This document shows positions 21,860 to 29,188 of a stretch of 29,188 nucleotides of DNA, in pieces. The DNA is from DATLAN01 sp035527455 (GTDB lineage Bacteria; Planctomycetota; Planctomycetia; Pirellulales; Thermoguttaceae). Both the position numbers and the translations under genes were made by a program. Under the pieces are notes generated by a model. That model had not been told where the DNA came from. It made no database searches and saw only the letters and a program-made list of their open reading frames with translations. The DNA lies in contig DATLAN010000073.1 in NCBI GenBank assembly GCA_035527455.1, positions 1 to 29,188 on the forward strand, written 5' to 3'. Positions within the stretch are counted from its first letter, which is position 1, and each line of letters starts with the position of its first letter.

Positions 21860-22606
21860 ATGTCCGACAGCCGAGACCAAGACGTCGATCGTATTCTCCG
21901 CACGTGGGGCTACCAGCCCGGCGCGATCAGTGCGCGGCTGGTCTGCGCCGACGACGGCCGCGAAGTGCTGCAAATGCGGATCGAGATGGGCTTGCTGCAG
22001 ATGGAGACCAAAGGCCGGCCCGACGGAGAAATGCCCGAGGGGGCCGAGACCTTCCTGGATTGCCTGATCCAACAGAGCTTCGGCGAAGACGAAAAGTTCG
22101 TGCTCAGTGGCGAGCAGTGTTTCGAGGTGGACCGCGAGTTCCTCCAGTACTACCACCGGCGGATCTGCTGGCTGGCGTTGAGGGAGTTCCGCCGCGCGAT
22201 CGACGACGCCGACCACACCTTGGCCCTGATGGATTTTGCCGCCGAACATTCGCCCGACCAGCGATGGACGCTCTCGCACGAGCAATACCGGCCGTTCGTC
22301 ATTTTCCACCGGACTCAGGCAGCCGCGATGGATGTGTTGAAGGACTCGGGTCCGGAAGCGGCGATCGAACAGATCAACGCCGGATTGCAGCGGATGCGCG
22401 AGGTGTACGCGGCCATGGAGGCCCAGGAGGAGTTCGAAGAGGACGAGTTGGCGGCCCAACTGCAAGGGCTCAAGGAGTCGCTCCGCGAGGAGTACGCCGT
22501 GGGCCGCACGTTGCACGAACAGCTATCCGACGCGATTGCCGCGGAGGAATACGAACGGGCCGCCCGTTTGCGCGACCAGATTGCGCGACGCTCGAAGCAC
22601 ATCTGA
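21860..22606 (+). CDS. UvrB/UvrC-motif (UVR domain) protein
   Basis: 248 residues, cytoplasmic, acidic. The last 35 residues carry a UVR motif (LHEQLSDAIAAEEYERAARL then RDQIAR), the helical hairpin by which UvrB and UvrC touch each other and which also occurs in ClpC and McsA. The N-terminal part (YQPGAISARLVCADDGREVL, then MRIEMGLLQMETKGRPDGEM) is a conserved planctomycete-type domain without a known function. The middle (about 165-215) is strongly helical and acidic. ATG at 21860 is preferred over an upstream in-frame start at 21824. A role in protein quality control or DNA repair is only a guess. Confidence 0.72.
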   Translation: MSDSRDQDVDRILRTWGYQPGAISARLVCADDGREVLQMRIEMGLLQMETKGRPDGEMPEGAETFLDCLIQQSFGEDEKFVLSGEQCFEVDREFLQYYHRRICWLALREFRRAIDDADHTLALMDFAAEHSPDQRWTLSHEQYRPFVIFHRTQAAAMDVLKDSGPEAAIEQINAGLQRMREVYAAMEAQEEFEEDELAAQLQGLKESLREEYAVGRTLHEQLSDAIAAEEYERAARLRDQIARRSKHI

Positions 22607-22609
22607 GGG

Positions 22610-22685
22610 TCTGCGCAGAAACAATGTTGTCCAATTGGGTGCCACCCTCGCTGAAAAATGTACAGGTTATTTCTGCGCGGACCCA
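22610..22685. repeat. TTATTTCTGCGCGG repeat, copy 2, with inverted end
   Basis: TCTGCGCAGAAA (22610-22621) and TTTCTGCGCGGA (22670-22681) are inverse arms with one mismatch. The part from 22641 matches 3305-3350. It fills the space between two convergent genes and begins 3 bases after the UVR gene stop. Confidence 0.8.
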
Positions 22686-22718
22686 AGAGGGATCAAGACG
22701 GCGGCTTGACTCCTGGAC

Positions 22719-23708
22719 TCACTCCTCTTCGCTGCGCAACGCTTCCTCCGGCGTGATGATCCCGTCGCCGTTGGGGTCGTAACGGCGGAACTCGGCCGCT
22801 TTGTCGTCCGACCATTCGCTGCTGAACTCCGACATGGCGACCTGGCCGTCGCCGTCGAGGTCCCTTCGCGCGAACCAATCGGGAAGACCCTCCGGCAGGC
22901 GTTCGGTGGGCGTCAGCAGGCGAGAGGACTTGTCCTGCGAACTCTCCGAGCGGGAGTCTCCCGAACGGTCCGGCCAGCGGGACGGCCCCCGCGAGTCCGG
23001 GCCATGGCCGGCGGAGTCTCCCGAGCCCGTCCTGTCGCTTTGATTCCAGCGCCGCGCCACCCGCGCGCACAACTCCTCGCGGCTGAGGGTCCCGTCGCCG
23101 TTCTTGTCGTCTTGCATGGGGTCGTCACCCCAACGGCCCCGCCGGATCTCTTCCGTCTCCAGCACGCCGTTGTGGTTGGTGTCGTAGGGCTCCAGAATCT
23201 GCTCCTTGACGTACTCCAGGACTTTTTCTTCGTAACGCTCTTCCAGCGCGACCGGTCCCGAAGCAGAACCGGCCGTCATTTCTCCCGGGTTCGAGACGCC
23301 GAAGCCGGGCACGGCCGTCACCGACCTGAGTGGCTTCTTTCCGCGTCCCCAGCGCCGCACCGTGCGATCGGCAAGTTCCTTGCGCGTCAGACAGCCGTCG
23401 CGATTCTTGTCGTCCTGCTCGGGCGGATCGCCCCACGGCACGCGCGCGACCTCGCTTCGGTCGAGTAGCCCGTTGCGGTTCGAGTCGTGCAACTCCAAAA
23501 TCCGCTGGTCCACGTACTCGAGGGTCCTTTCCTCGTAAAGCTCTTCCAGAGGGACCTCCGGGCCGAACCCGGGTACGGTTTCCAACTGGCCGAATCCGGC
23601 CACGGTAGGCTCGTCCGAATCCGCGGCAGAGCATTGTCCCGCGTCAAAGACACTCGCCAGACTCAGGATCAGGGCCGAAGATGCGACGACCTTCAGACGA
23701 GATTTCAT
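22719..23708 (-). CDS. exported EF-hand protein with internal duplication
   Basis: 329 residues. A signal peptide covers about 1-29 (VVASSALILSLASVFDAG core). Six EF-hand-type loops start near residues 75, 100, 176, 201, 283 and 311 (for example DKNGDGTLSREE, DLDGDGQVAMSE, DPNGDGIITPEE). The first four are two copies of one module, about 45-120 and 133-222. Each module runs VPGFG, LEELYEE or LEERYEE, LEYV, then two loops around a WGDD/WGDP segment and a (V)RRW end. A Ser/Arg/Gly-rich linker (about 225-262) precedes the last pair. It probably binds calcium outside the cytoplasm. The ATG at 23708 was chosen because it starts the signal peptide. Confidence 0.82.
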   Translation of the reverse strand: MKSRLKVVASSALILSLASVFDAGQCSAADSDEPTVAGFGQLETVPGFGPEVPLEELYEERTLEYVDQRILELHDSNRNGLLDRSEVARVPWGDPPEQDDKNRDGCLTRKELADRTVRRWGRGKKPLRSVTAVPGFGVSNPGEMTAGSASGPVALEERYEEKVLEYVKEQILEPYDTNHNGVLETEEIRRGRWGDDPMQDDKNGDGTLSREELCARVARRWNQSDRTGSGDSAGHGPDSRGPSRWPDRSGDSRSESSQDKSSRLLTPTERLPEGLPDWFARRDLDGDGQVAMSEFSSEWSDDKAAEFRRYDPNGDGIITPEEALRSEEE

Positions 23709-23806
23709 CGCAGCACCGGATATCGAACAGAGAATCGCCTCAGAACGTCCTCTGTCCATCTTACCCCGATGGAGGAAACTCGTCAATCGGGGGGGCCGCG
23801 ATTGAA

Positions 23807-23862
23807 AGTAGCCGTCTCGCTCCGCGAGACGAAGCCCCATCTCGCGGAGCGAGATGGCTACT
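23807..23862. repeat. two-hairpin GTAGCC palindromic repeat
   Basis: AGTAGCC and GGCTACT outer arms hold CGTCTCGC-TCC-GCGAGACG and CATCTCGC-GGA-GCGAGATG. On the minus strand it begins immediately after the SDR stop codon. Confidence 0.92.
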
Positions 23863-23863
23863 A

Positions 23864-24634
23864 TCAGAAAACTTTGCACATGACTCCGCCGTCGACCAGA
23901 AGGACGCTGCCGGTGATGAAGCTGCCGGCGTCGCTGGCCAGCAACAGGGCCGGGCCGGCCAATTCCTCGGGCCGGCCCCAGCGTCCCAGGGCCGTGCGGC
24001 CGGCGAAAATCGCTTTCTGCTCCTCACTCAAGAGCGTCATGGGCAAGTCGGTGGCGAACGGGCCGGGCGCGATGCAATTGACCGTGATCCCGTACGGCCC
24101 CAGGTCGAGCGCGGAGGCCCAGCACAGCCCCAGCAGTGCCGACTTGGTCGTGGAATAGGGGCTCCGCCCGGCCGCGCTGCCCAGGCCCATCACCGACGAG
24201 ATATGGATCACCCGGCCCCAGCGCCGCTGTTTCATTCCCGGGACCAACGCCCGCGTCAAGGCCATGCAACTGGTCAGGTTCAGTTCGAGCAGGTGGTCCC
24301 AGGTCTCGTCGTCGATCTCGTCGATCGGCTGGGGGACGTTGGTGCCGGCGTTGTTGACCAGGATATCGACCTTGCCCAATCGCTCGACGGCCGTTTCGGC
24401 CAACCGCTTCACCTGGTCGCGGCGGGTCATGTCGGTGGTCAGGTATTCGACGCGGACGCCGGTTCCCACGGCGATTTCGGCGGCGGCGGTCTTGAGTTTG
24501 TCCTCGCTACGGCTGCAGATCATCACGTCGGCCCCGGCCTCGGCGAAGATCCGCGACATGGCCTTGCCCAGCCCCTGGCTGCCCCCGGTCACCAGGGCCA
24601 CGCGGCCGGAAAGATCGAAAATCGTATTCTTCAC
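23864..24634 (-). CDS. classical short-chain dehydrogenase/reductase
   Basis: 256 residues. The NAD(P)-binding motif is TGGSQGLGKA (about 16-25); NNAG is near 93; the catalytic set is N in LELNLTSC, S in IHISSVMG, and Y/K in YSTTK (about 159-163); a PGPFATDL motif follows. The substrate cannot be read from the sequence; it resembles gluconate-5-dehydrogenase and 3-oxoacyl-ACP reductase-like enzymes. The GTG start at 24634 has AAGGAG at 7 bases. The gene upstream on the same strand (114 bases away) is an alpha-oxoamine synthase, so this may reduce the beta-ketoamine made by that enzyme. Confidence 0.88.
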   Translation of the reverse strand: MKNTIFDLSGRVALVTGGSQGLGKAMSRIFAEAGADVMICSRSEDKLKTAAAEIAVGTGVRVEYLTTDMTRRDQVKRLAETAVERLGKVDILVNNAGTNVPQPIDEIDDETWDHLLELNLTSCMALTRALVPGMKQRRWGRVIHISSVMGLGSAAGRSPYSTTKSALLGLCWASALDLGPYGITVNCIAPGPFATDLPMTLLSEEQKAIFAGRTALGRWGRPEELAGPALLLASDAGSFITGSVLLVDGGVMCKVF

Positions 24635-24670
24635 AAGAGAACTCCTTCACTACCCGCACACAAAACAAGC

Positions 24671-24709
24671 ATTTAACCGCCGGGCTTGCCCGGCGCGTAC
24701 GCCGGCGGT
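24671..24709. repeat. variant GCCGGGCTTGCCCGGC palindrome
   Basis: ACCGCCGG and CCGGCGGT outer arms hold CGGGCTTGCCCG, a small hairpin again capped by CTTG. It seems to be a diverged member of the GTTTAGCGGGCGGGC family, in the gap between the alpha-oxoamine synthase and SDR genes. Confidence 0.7.
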
Positions 24710-24748
24710 GCCTTGTCGTTTGCACGAGTTGGTTCGACTCAATGCAGC

Positions 24749-25894
24749 TTACACCAGTCGCCGCAATTCGTCGAGTAACTGTCCGATCATCTCCTCCGTA
24801 TGCGTGGCGAACACGGCCAGCCGCAGTGCTCCCTCCGGACCAAGACCCGAGTAGGCGGCCATGTACGCGATCACGATCCCGCGCTGCATCAACTCCCGCT
24901 GGATGCGCTGCATGTTCTCGGCGTCGCCGAGCGTCAGGCAGACGATCGGCACCGGCGTGTCGTCGGCTTGAAGGCCCATCCGGCACAGCCCGCCCTTCAG
25001 CGCCTCCGCGTTCTTCCACAATCGCGTTCGCAGTTCCGGGTGCGTGCGGACGATTTCCAACGCCCGGGCCGTTGCCGCGGCGGCCGGAACCGGCGGGGCG
25101 CTGGCGCCGCCGTAATAGGGCGAGGTCGATTTCAGCCGCGCGATGAAGTCGCCGGAGCCGGAAATGACGCCCCCATGGCCGCCGATCGCCTTGCTCAGCG
25201 TGCCGCAAAGGAAGAGCCGCGGGCCGTCGGAGGAGTCGGCGCTGACGTCGGGGTAACCATTCACACCGCGGTCGAACAGGCCGGCGTGCTCGAACGTCCC
25301 GCGCCCTTCCATGCCGAGCACTCCCAGGCCGTGGGCGTCGTCGAGACAGAGCATCGCGCCGGGGTATTCGGCGAGGACGGCTTCATACTGTGCGACCGGC
25401 GCGATCGTACCCCGGGCGGCGAACACGCCGTCGCCGGCCACCAGCGGCCGTTGGCCCGGCTCGAGGTGTATCTCGAGGCTTTCGGCAAGATGCTCCGGGT
25501 CGCAATGTCGGAAGCGGAAAACCGGCCGGCCGGACAGACGTGCCGCCTCGAACACGCTGTAGTGCGAGAGTTCGTCGACGAACACGGCGTCGAACCGATC
25601 CTGCAGCATCAACGTCAGAATATGATTTCCCACGTACCCCGACGCGAAATAGAACGCATCCTCGACGCCCAGCATCGCGGCGGCCTCGTGTTCCACGTCG
25701 AGCGTGGGCGGGAGATTGCCGAAGGCGGTCCGCGAGTTCGCGCTGCCGATGCCGTACTGTTGGGTCGCCTCGCAAGCCGCCCGAATCACTTCCGGGTGCC
25801 CCTGCAATCCCAGGTAGCCGGTGCCGGCGAAGTAGAGATAGCGCCGGCCATCGATGACGGTATAGGCGCCGGGCGGACTCTGCATCAGGGGCAT
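24749..25894 (-). CDS. alpha-oxoamine synthase (BioF/KBL/SPT family)
   Basis: 381 residues, a PLP enzyme that condenses an amino acid with an acyl-CoA. Motifs: FAGTGYLGLQGHPEVI (22-37), QQYGIGSANSRTAFG (45-59), DELSHYSVFEAARLSG (107-122, stacking His), LDDAHGLGVLG (184-194, Asp 185 and His 188), and GTLSKAIGGHGGV with PLP lysine 235. It could be 8-amino-7-oxononanoate synthase, 2-amino-3-ketobutyrate ligase or serine palmitoyltransferase; no biotin genes or threonine dehydrogenase lie nearby. The short insertion SADSSDG before the lysine strand is unusual. ATG at 25894 has AAGGA upstream; the longer frame runs into repeats. Co-transcription with the LeuB-type gene upstream and the SDR downstream is possible but palindromes intervene. 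Confidence 0.85.
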   Translation of the reverse strand: MPLMQSPPGAYTVIDGRRYLYFAGTGYLGLQGHPEVIRAACEATQQYGIGSANSRTAFGNLPPTLDVEHEAAAMLGVEDAFYFASGYVGNHILTLMLQDRFDAVFVDELSHYSVFEAARLSGRPVFRFRHCDPEHLAESLEIHLEPGQRPLVAGDGVFAARGTIAPVAQYEAVLAEYPGAMLCLDDAHGLGVLGMEGRGTFEHAGLFDRGVNGYPDVSADSSDGPRLFLCGTLSKAIGGHGGVISGSGDFIARLKSTSPYYGGASAPPVPAAAATARALEIVRTHPELRTRLWKNAEALKGGLCRMGLQADDTPVPIVCLTLGDAENMQRIQRELMQRGIVIAYMAAYSGLGPEGALRLAVFATHTEEMIGQLLDELRRLV

Positions 25895-25904
25895 GGTGAG
25901 TTCC

Positions 25905-26010
25905 TTATAAAGCCGCGACCGGTGGTCGCGCCCGGTGTTCCGATTACCGATCACATGCAGGGCGCGACCACCGGTCGAGTATAGGGCGCGACCACCGGTC
26001 GCGGTTTTAT
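25905..26010. repeat. GCGACCGGTGGTCGC palindrome cluster
   Basis: One copy on plus (25905-25932) and two on minus (25961-25977, partial; 25983-26010). It fills the whole gap between two minus-strand genes. The right end, ATAAAACCGCGACC read on minus, carries the TAA stop of the upstream gene. Confidence 0.92.
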
Positions 26011-27071
26011 AGGGACTCGCACACCAGGTCGCCGACTTCGGTGGTGCTGTAGCCCATGCGGCCGGCGGCCTGGCTTTTCATCTTGGTGCCGGTGACGGTC
26101 TGGATGGCGTTGGTCACGCGATGGGCCGCGGTTTCATAGCCGGCCTGTTCGAGCAGCATGGCCACCGCGGCGATGGTGGCTATGGGGTTGATTACGCCCT
26201 GGCCGGTATATTTCGGGGCGCTTCCGCCCATGGGCTCGAACATGCTGGTCCCGCCCGGCTCGGGGTTGATGTTGCCGCCGGCCGCCACGCCCATCCCGCC
26301 CTGGATGATGCCGCCGAGGTCGGTGATGATGTCGCCGAACATGTTGGTGGTGACGATCACGTCGTAATACTCCGGATTCTTCACCATCCACATGCAGCAG
26401 GCGTCGACGTGGTTGTAGTCGGGCTTGATGTCGGGATACTCCTTGGCCACGTCCTGGAAGGTCCGCCACCACAAGTCGTGACCATAAGTGAGCACGTTCG
26501 TCTTGGCCACCAGGGTGAGTTGTTTCTTCCGGTCGCGTTTCCGGGTATACTCGAAGGCCCAGCGGATGCAGCGTTCGCAGCCCTTGCGGGTGTAAACGGC
26601 CGTTTGCATGGCCACTTCGTCGGGGGTGTGCTTCTTGAGAAACCCGCCTATGCCCGCGTACATGTCCTCGGTGTTTTCGCGAACCACGACGAAGTCGATG
26701 TCCTCGGGTCCCTTGCCGGCCAGCGGGGTCTCCACGCCCGGATAGAGCTTCACCGGCCGCAGGTTGATGTACTGGTCGAAGTGGAATCGGAGGTGCAGCA
26801 GCAGGCCCTTTTCGAGGATGCCCGGCGCGACGTCGGGATGGCCGACCGCGCCGAGCAGGATTGCGTCGAAGGCGGCCAGCTCGTCGGTGGCCCCCTCGGG
26901 CAGGATTTCGCCCGTCCTCAGGTACCGATCGCCGCCGAAGTCGAAGTCCTGTAGTTCGTATTTGATGCCTTCCAGGGCGGCAATGGCTTTGAGGACTTTG
27001 ATACCTTCGGCCACCACTTCCGGCCCGGTCCCGTCGCCGCCGATCACGGCGACCTTCAGTGTGTTGCTCAC
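26007..27071 (-). CDS. leuB: isocitrate/isopropylmalate dehydrogenase family (LeuB type)
   Basis: 354 residues. It probably oxidises and decarboxylates 3-isopropylmalate in leucine synthesis, using NAD and Mg. Motifs: VIGGDGTGPEVVAEG (9-23), LRPVKLYPGVE, VVRENTEDMYAG, and the family signature TTNMFGDIITDLGGIIQGGM with catalytic Asp residues. PMGGSAPKYTGQ follows where LeuB has P-HGSAPDIAG. This sub-type is closer to planctomycete and tartrate/homoisocitrate dehydrogenase-like members, so the substrate is not certain; no leuA, leuC or leuD is visible. The start is GTG at 27071, with a good promoter 30-60 bases upstream. Confidence 0.85.
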   Translation of the reverse strand: MSNTLKVAVIGGDGTGPEVVAEGIKVLKAIAALEGIKYELQDFDFGGDRYLRTGEILPEGATDELAAFDAILLGAVGHPDVAPGILEKGLLLHLRFHFDQYINLRPVKLYPGVETPLAGKGPEDIDFVVVRENTEDMYAGIGGFLKKHTPDEVAMQTAVYTRKGCERCIRWAFEYTRKRDRKKQLTLVAKTNVLTYGHDLWWRTFQDVAKEYPDIKPDYNHVDACCMWMVKNPEYYDVIVTTNMFGDIITDLGGIIQGGMGVAAGGNINPEPGGTSMFEPMGGSAPKYTGQGVINPIATIAAVAMLLEQAGYETAAHRVTNAIQTVTGTKMKSQAAGRMGYSTTEVGDLVCESL

Positions 27072-27100
27072 TTCTTGGTTTCCGGTGCTGATTGGGAAGA

Positions 27101-27129
27101 ATAATACTGCAAACGACGAATTCTACCAA
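27101..27129 (-). promoter_or_regulatory. promoter for the LeuB-type gene
   Basis: On the minus strand: TTGGTA (27124-27129), a 17-base spacer and TATTAT (27101-27106). Matches are four and five of six. The start codon is 29 bases after the -10 box. Confidence 0.5.
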
Positions 27130-27404
27130 GGGGGGATCGGGGTCGCAAGTTGCCCCCGGGGAGTGCGGGAGTGCGGCGGTGACGTCCAGCGGAGCACAGA
27201 CCCCGCCGAACGCAGTCGGCGGGCGTTGGCGGTGGTGGTTGGCTGCACGTTGGCGAAGGTTGAAAACCTGGCGGCTTCGGCGATAATGTGGGCAATGCGC
27301 GGGCGGTGTATTTCAGGGCGAGGAACCTGCCCCCCTGCCATACGCCGGGTGTGCATTGCGGATGAACCGAGACCCCCAGGCACCGCCAGATGAGGAGACC
27401 GCCG
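27130..27404. other. divergent gap without a gene
   Basis: No credible gene between the LeuB-type and PhoD-like genes. It holds a promoter-like pair on each strand and otherwise ordinary GC-rich sequence. Confidence 0.5.
27260..27287 (+). promoter_or_regulatory. candidate promoter for the PhoD-like gene
   Basis: TTGAAA (27260-27265), a 16-base spacer and GATAAT (27282-27287), five of six matches each. The leader to the ATG at 27405 would be about 110 bases. Confidence 0.45.
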
Positions 27405-29188
27405 ATGAAATCAGTACCTCGACTCCTGCACGTGAAATGCCTGCTCCTGTCAGCCGGCACGATTCTGGGTGCCCTCGGCCCGTCGGGTGGGGAGGCGGCC
27501 GATTTCCGGAGCGCCTGGCCGGACGACGCGTATCGGGTGTGGATCGGGCCACAGTACTGGGCCAACCGGCTGCAGGACTGGCAGATCCGCGATGGTCGGC
27601 TGGAATGCCTGGAGGCCTCGGCCAACAAGCCGATCCGAACCGTTCATCTGCTGACCCACCGGTTAAACAACCGGGACGGCGACTTCACGGTGACCGTTCG
27701 CACCGGGTTGATCGACGCGAGCAACAAGGTCGGAGGGACCGCCGTGAGCGCGGCCGCCGGGTTTCTGATCGGGGCCGGGGGCGCCGAGATGGACTACCGG
27801 GCCGCTGCGCTGATCCACCACAATCCCGGCCCGGGGGGAGGGCTGCTGGCCGGGATCGACGCCGGCGGCAAGGTCTTCCTCCGCGACTTCACGGAACCAC
27901 TGCCGATGGCCCCGCCGCTCGAGCCGGGCGCTCCCGTGGCACCGAACCAGAAGACGCCCGTCGCCAAGGCGCTGCCGGACGACGTGACGTTGCGACTGAC
28001 GGCCACGCCCAAGGACGGACGCTACGAGTTGACTCTCCGTGCCCTGGACACGCAGACCGGCAGGCTGCTCGATGAGACGACCGAACAGGTCGAGGCCGCG
28101 AAGTTGATCGGCAATTTTGCCCTGGTATCGCATCCCGGCGGCGACCAGAAGGCCGACCGGTTCTGGTTCCGCGACTGGGGGCCCGAACAGGCGGCCTTCG
28201 AGAAATGGTCCGGCGGCACGGCCCGATTCTGGTTCCGCGACTGGGAAGTCTCCGGGAGCAAGGTCGTCGCCGACGAAAGCCGCCGCCTGGGGCCGATCCT
28301 GTCGAGCCAATACACGCTCCACCAGGGCACGCTGAAGCTGGCGGCCCAACTCTTCCCCCTGGGCCGGCAGGATAGCCGGGAGGTCGAACTGCAGGTCCGC
28401 CAAGGCGACGGTTGGCGGACGATCGCCGCCGAGAAGATCGTCGTGCCCGGCTCCACGGCCACCTTCCGCGTGGACGACTTCGGCCCGGGCAGCGACGTCC
28501 CGTATCGCCTGAAGTACGATCTGAAGCAGAGCGACGGCCGGCTGCATTCATGCTACTGGTCGGGCACGATTCGCCATGATCCGGTGGAGAAGGAGACGCT
28601 GGTGGTGGCGGCGTTCACCGGCAACATGCAGGTCCGCGGCGGCTACGAATACCCGCTGCCGTACGGCGTGGACGTGCCCTTTCCCGCCGACGCGGGAAGC
28701 GAAGGGACGGTCGAGGCGAGCAACACGTACGACTGGACCAGATGCGTCTATTTCCCGCAGAACGAGATCGTCCGACACGTCGCCGTCCACAAGCCGGATC
28801 TGCTCTTCTTTTCCGGCGACCAGGTCTACGAGGGCAATCCCACCCGGGCCCAGGAGCGGCCGTTGAACAAAGCCTGCCTGGACTATCTCTACAAATGGTA
28901 CCTGTGGTGTTGGGCCTTCCGCGACCTAACCCGCGACATTCCGGCGGTGATCATTCCCGACGATCACGACGTGTACCAGCGGAACATCTGGGGCATCGGC
29001 GGCGGGGCGTCGGTCGGCGGCGACCTGGACGGCAGCTACGGGGGCTACTTCATGCACCCGCAATGGCTCAACATGATCCAGCGGACGCAGACCTCGAACC
29101 TGCCGGACCCGTTCGATCCGACTCCGATCGAGCAGGGGATTTCGGTCTACTACACGGCGTTGACGGTCGGCGGCGTCGGCTTTGCGGT
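27405..29188 (+). CDS. PhoD-like alkaline phosphatase/phosphodiesterase (3' truncated by window end)
   Basis: 594 residues visible, open at the window end. Residues 1-32 form a signal peptide (core CLLLSAGTILGALGPSGG, then EAAD). About 33-260 is a beta-rich N-terminal domain without a catalytic role. The metallophosphatase part begins near residue 400 with TLVVAAFTGN, then PDLLFFSGDQVYEGNP and VIIPDDHDVYQ, which carry PhoD-type metal ligands. It should release phosphate from esters outside the cytoplasm. The segment FWFRDW occurs twice, 22 residues apart, encoded by near-identical DNA at about 28161 and 28227. GAGGAG lies 7 bases before the ATG. Confidence 0.85.
   Translation, partial: MKSVPRLLHVKCLLLSAGTILGALGPSGGEAADFRSAWPDDAYRVWIGPQYWANRLQDWQIRDGRLECLEASANKPIRTVHLLTHRLNNRDGDFTVTVRTGLIDASNKVGGTAVSAAAGFLIGAGGAEMDYRAAALIHHNPGPGGGLLAGIDAGGKVFLRDFTEPLPMAPPLEPGAPVAPNQKTPVAKALPDDVTLRLTATPKDGRYELTLRALDTQTGRLLDETTEQVEAAKLIGNFALVSHPGGDQKADRFWFRDWGPEQAAFEKWSGGTARFWFRDWEVSGSKVVADESRRLGPILSSQYTLHQGTLKLAAQLFPLGRQDSREVELQVRQGDGWRTIAAEKIVVPGSTATFRVDDFGPGSDVPYRLKYDLKQSDGRLHSCYWSGTIRHDPVEKETLVVAAFTGNMQVRGGYEYPLPYGVDVPFPADAGSEGTVEASNTYDWTRCVYFPQNEIVRHVAVHKPDLLFFSGDQVYEGNPTRAQERPLNKACLDYLYKWYLWCWAFRDLTRDIPAVIIPDDHDVYQRNIWGIGGGASVGGDLDGSYGGYFMHPQWLNMIQRTQTSNLPDPFDPTPIEQGISVYYTALTVGGVGFA

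Noticed and set aside
24671..24709. Intrinsic terminator
   Set aside because: Strong stem but no T-run on either strand; better explained as a repeat family member.
15140..27071. A biosynthetic supercluster joining hom, SDR, alpha-oxoamine synthase and LeuB-type genes
   Set aside because: The genes are on different transcripts, interrupted by unrelated genes and repeats; only adjacent pairs have support.

Overview
This is a 29.2 kb stretch of a GC-rich bacterial chromosome. Several things point to Planctomycetota, probably a Pirellulales-type genome: many long secreted proteins of unknown role, a Flp-pilin-like protein of the planctomycete kind, a PhoD-type phosphatase, an OleC-like ligase, and gene gaps packed with recurring palindromes. 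The taxonomic call is inference from gene content and repeats. No phage, plasmid, IS transposase or CRISPR array is visible. The ends cut through one gene on each side.

Layout: 1-5.2 kb holds the 3' end of a BatA-like membrane protein gene (+), then on the minus strand a small retropepsin-like protease, a secreted protein of unknown function and an M2-type zinc peptidase. 5.7-9.1 kb is a short cell-wall/division cluster, murC-murB-ftsQ (+). 9.5-10.8 kb has a small receiver-like protein and a pilin-like protein with a remarkable Asp/Arg repeat tail (+). 11.5-13.3 kb has tRNA-Cys directly abutting an oleC-like gene (+). 13.4-17.9 kb (minus) carries a small unknown protein, trmB, a phosphoglycerate-mutase-like gene and homoserine dehydrogenase. 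18.1-22.6 kb (+) has an M42 aminopeptidase, a secretin-N/STN-like exported protein, a LuxR-HTH plus ChaN-like pair and a UVR-motif protein. 22.7-27.1 kb (minus) has an EF-hand exported protein, an SDR, an alpha-oxoamine synthase and a LeuB-type dehydrogenase. 27.4 kb to the end is the start of a PhoD-like phosphatase gene (+).

Functional links: murC, murB and ftsQ belong together in peptidoglycan synthesis and septation. The mutase-like gene beside hom may be a homoserine kinase of the alternative type, giving a threonine branch. The luxR-chaN pair is separated by one base and is almost certainly co-transcribed. The SDR and alpha-oxoamine synthase form a plausible two-step pair.

The most unusual signal is in the gaps. 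At least six palindromic families recur: a two-hairpin GTAGCC family, a GGGCGGGCTTGCCC family, a GGTGGCACGCCCTGAGG family, a GCGACCGGTGGTCGC family, a TGCCTGTCCCC family, and a TTATTTCTGCGCGG family. They sit flush against stop codons and in several genes supply the stop codon itself. A longer element of about 90 bp with two hairpins lies about 7-8 bases after the stop codons of two unrelated genes in the same orientation. A 7-bp G-rich tandem array abuts the trmB start codon.
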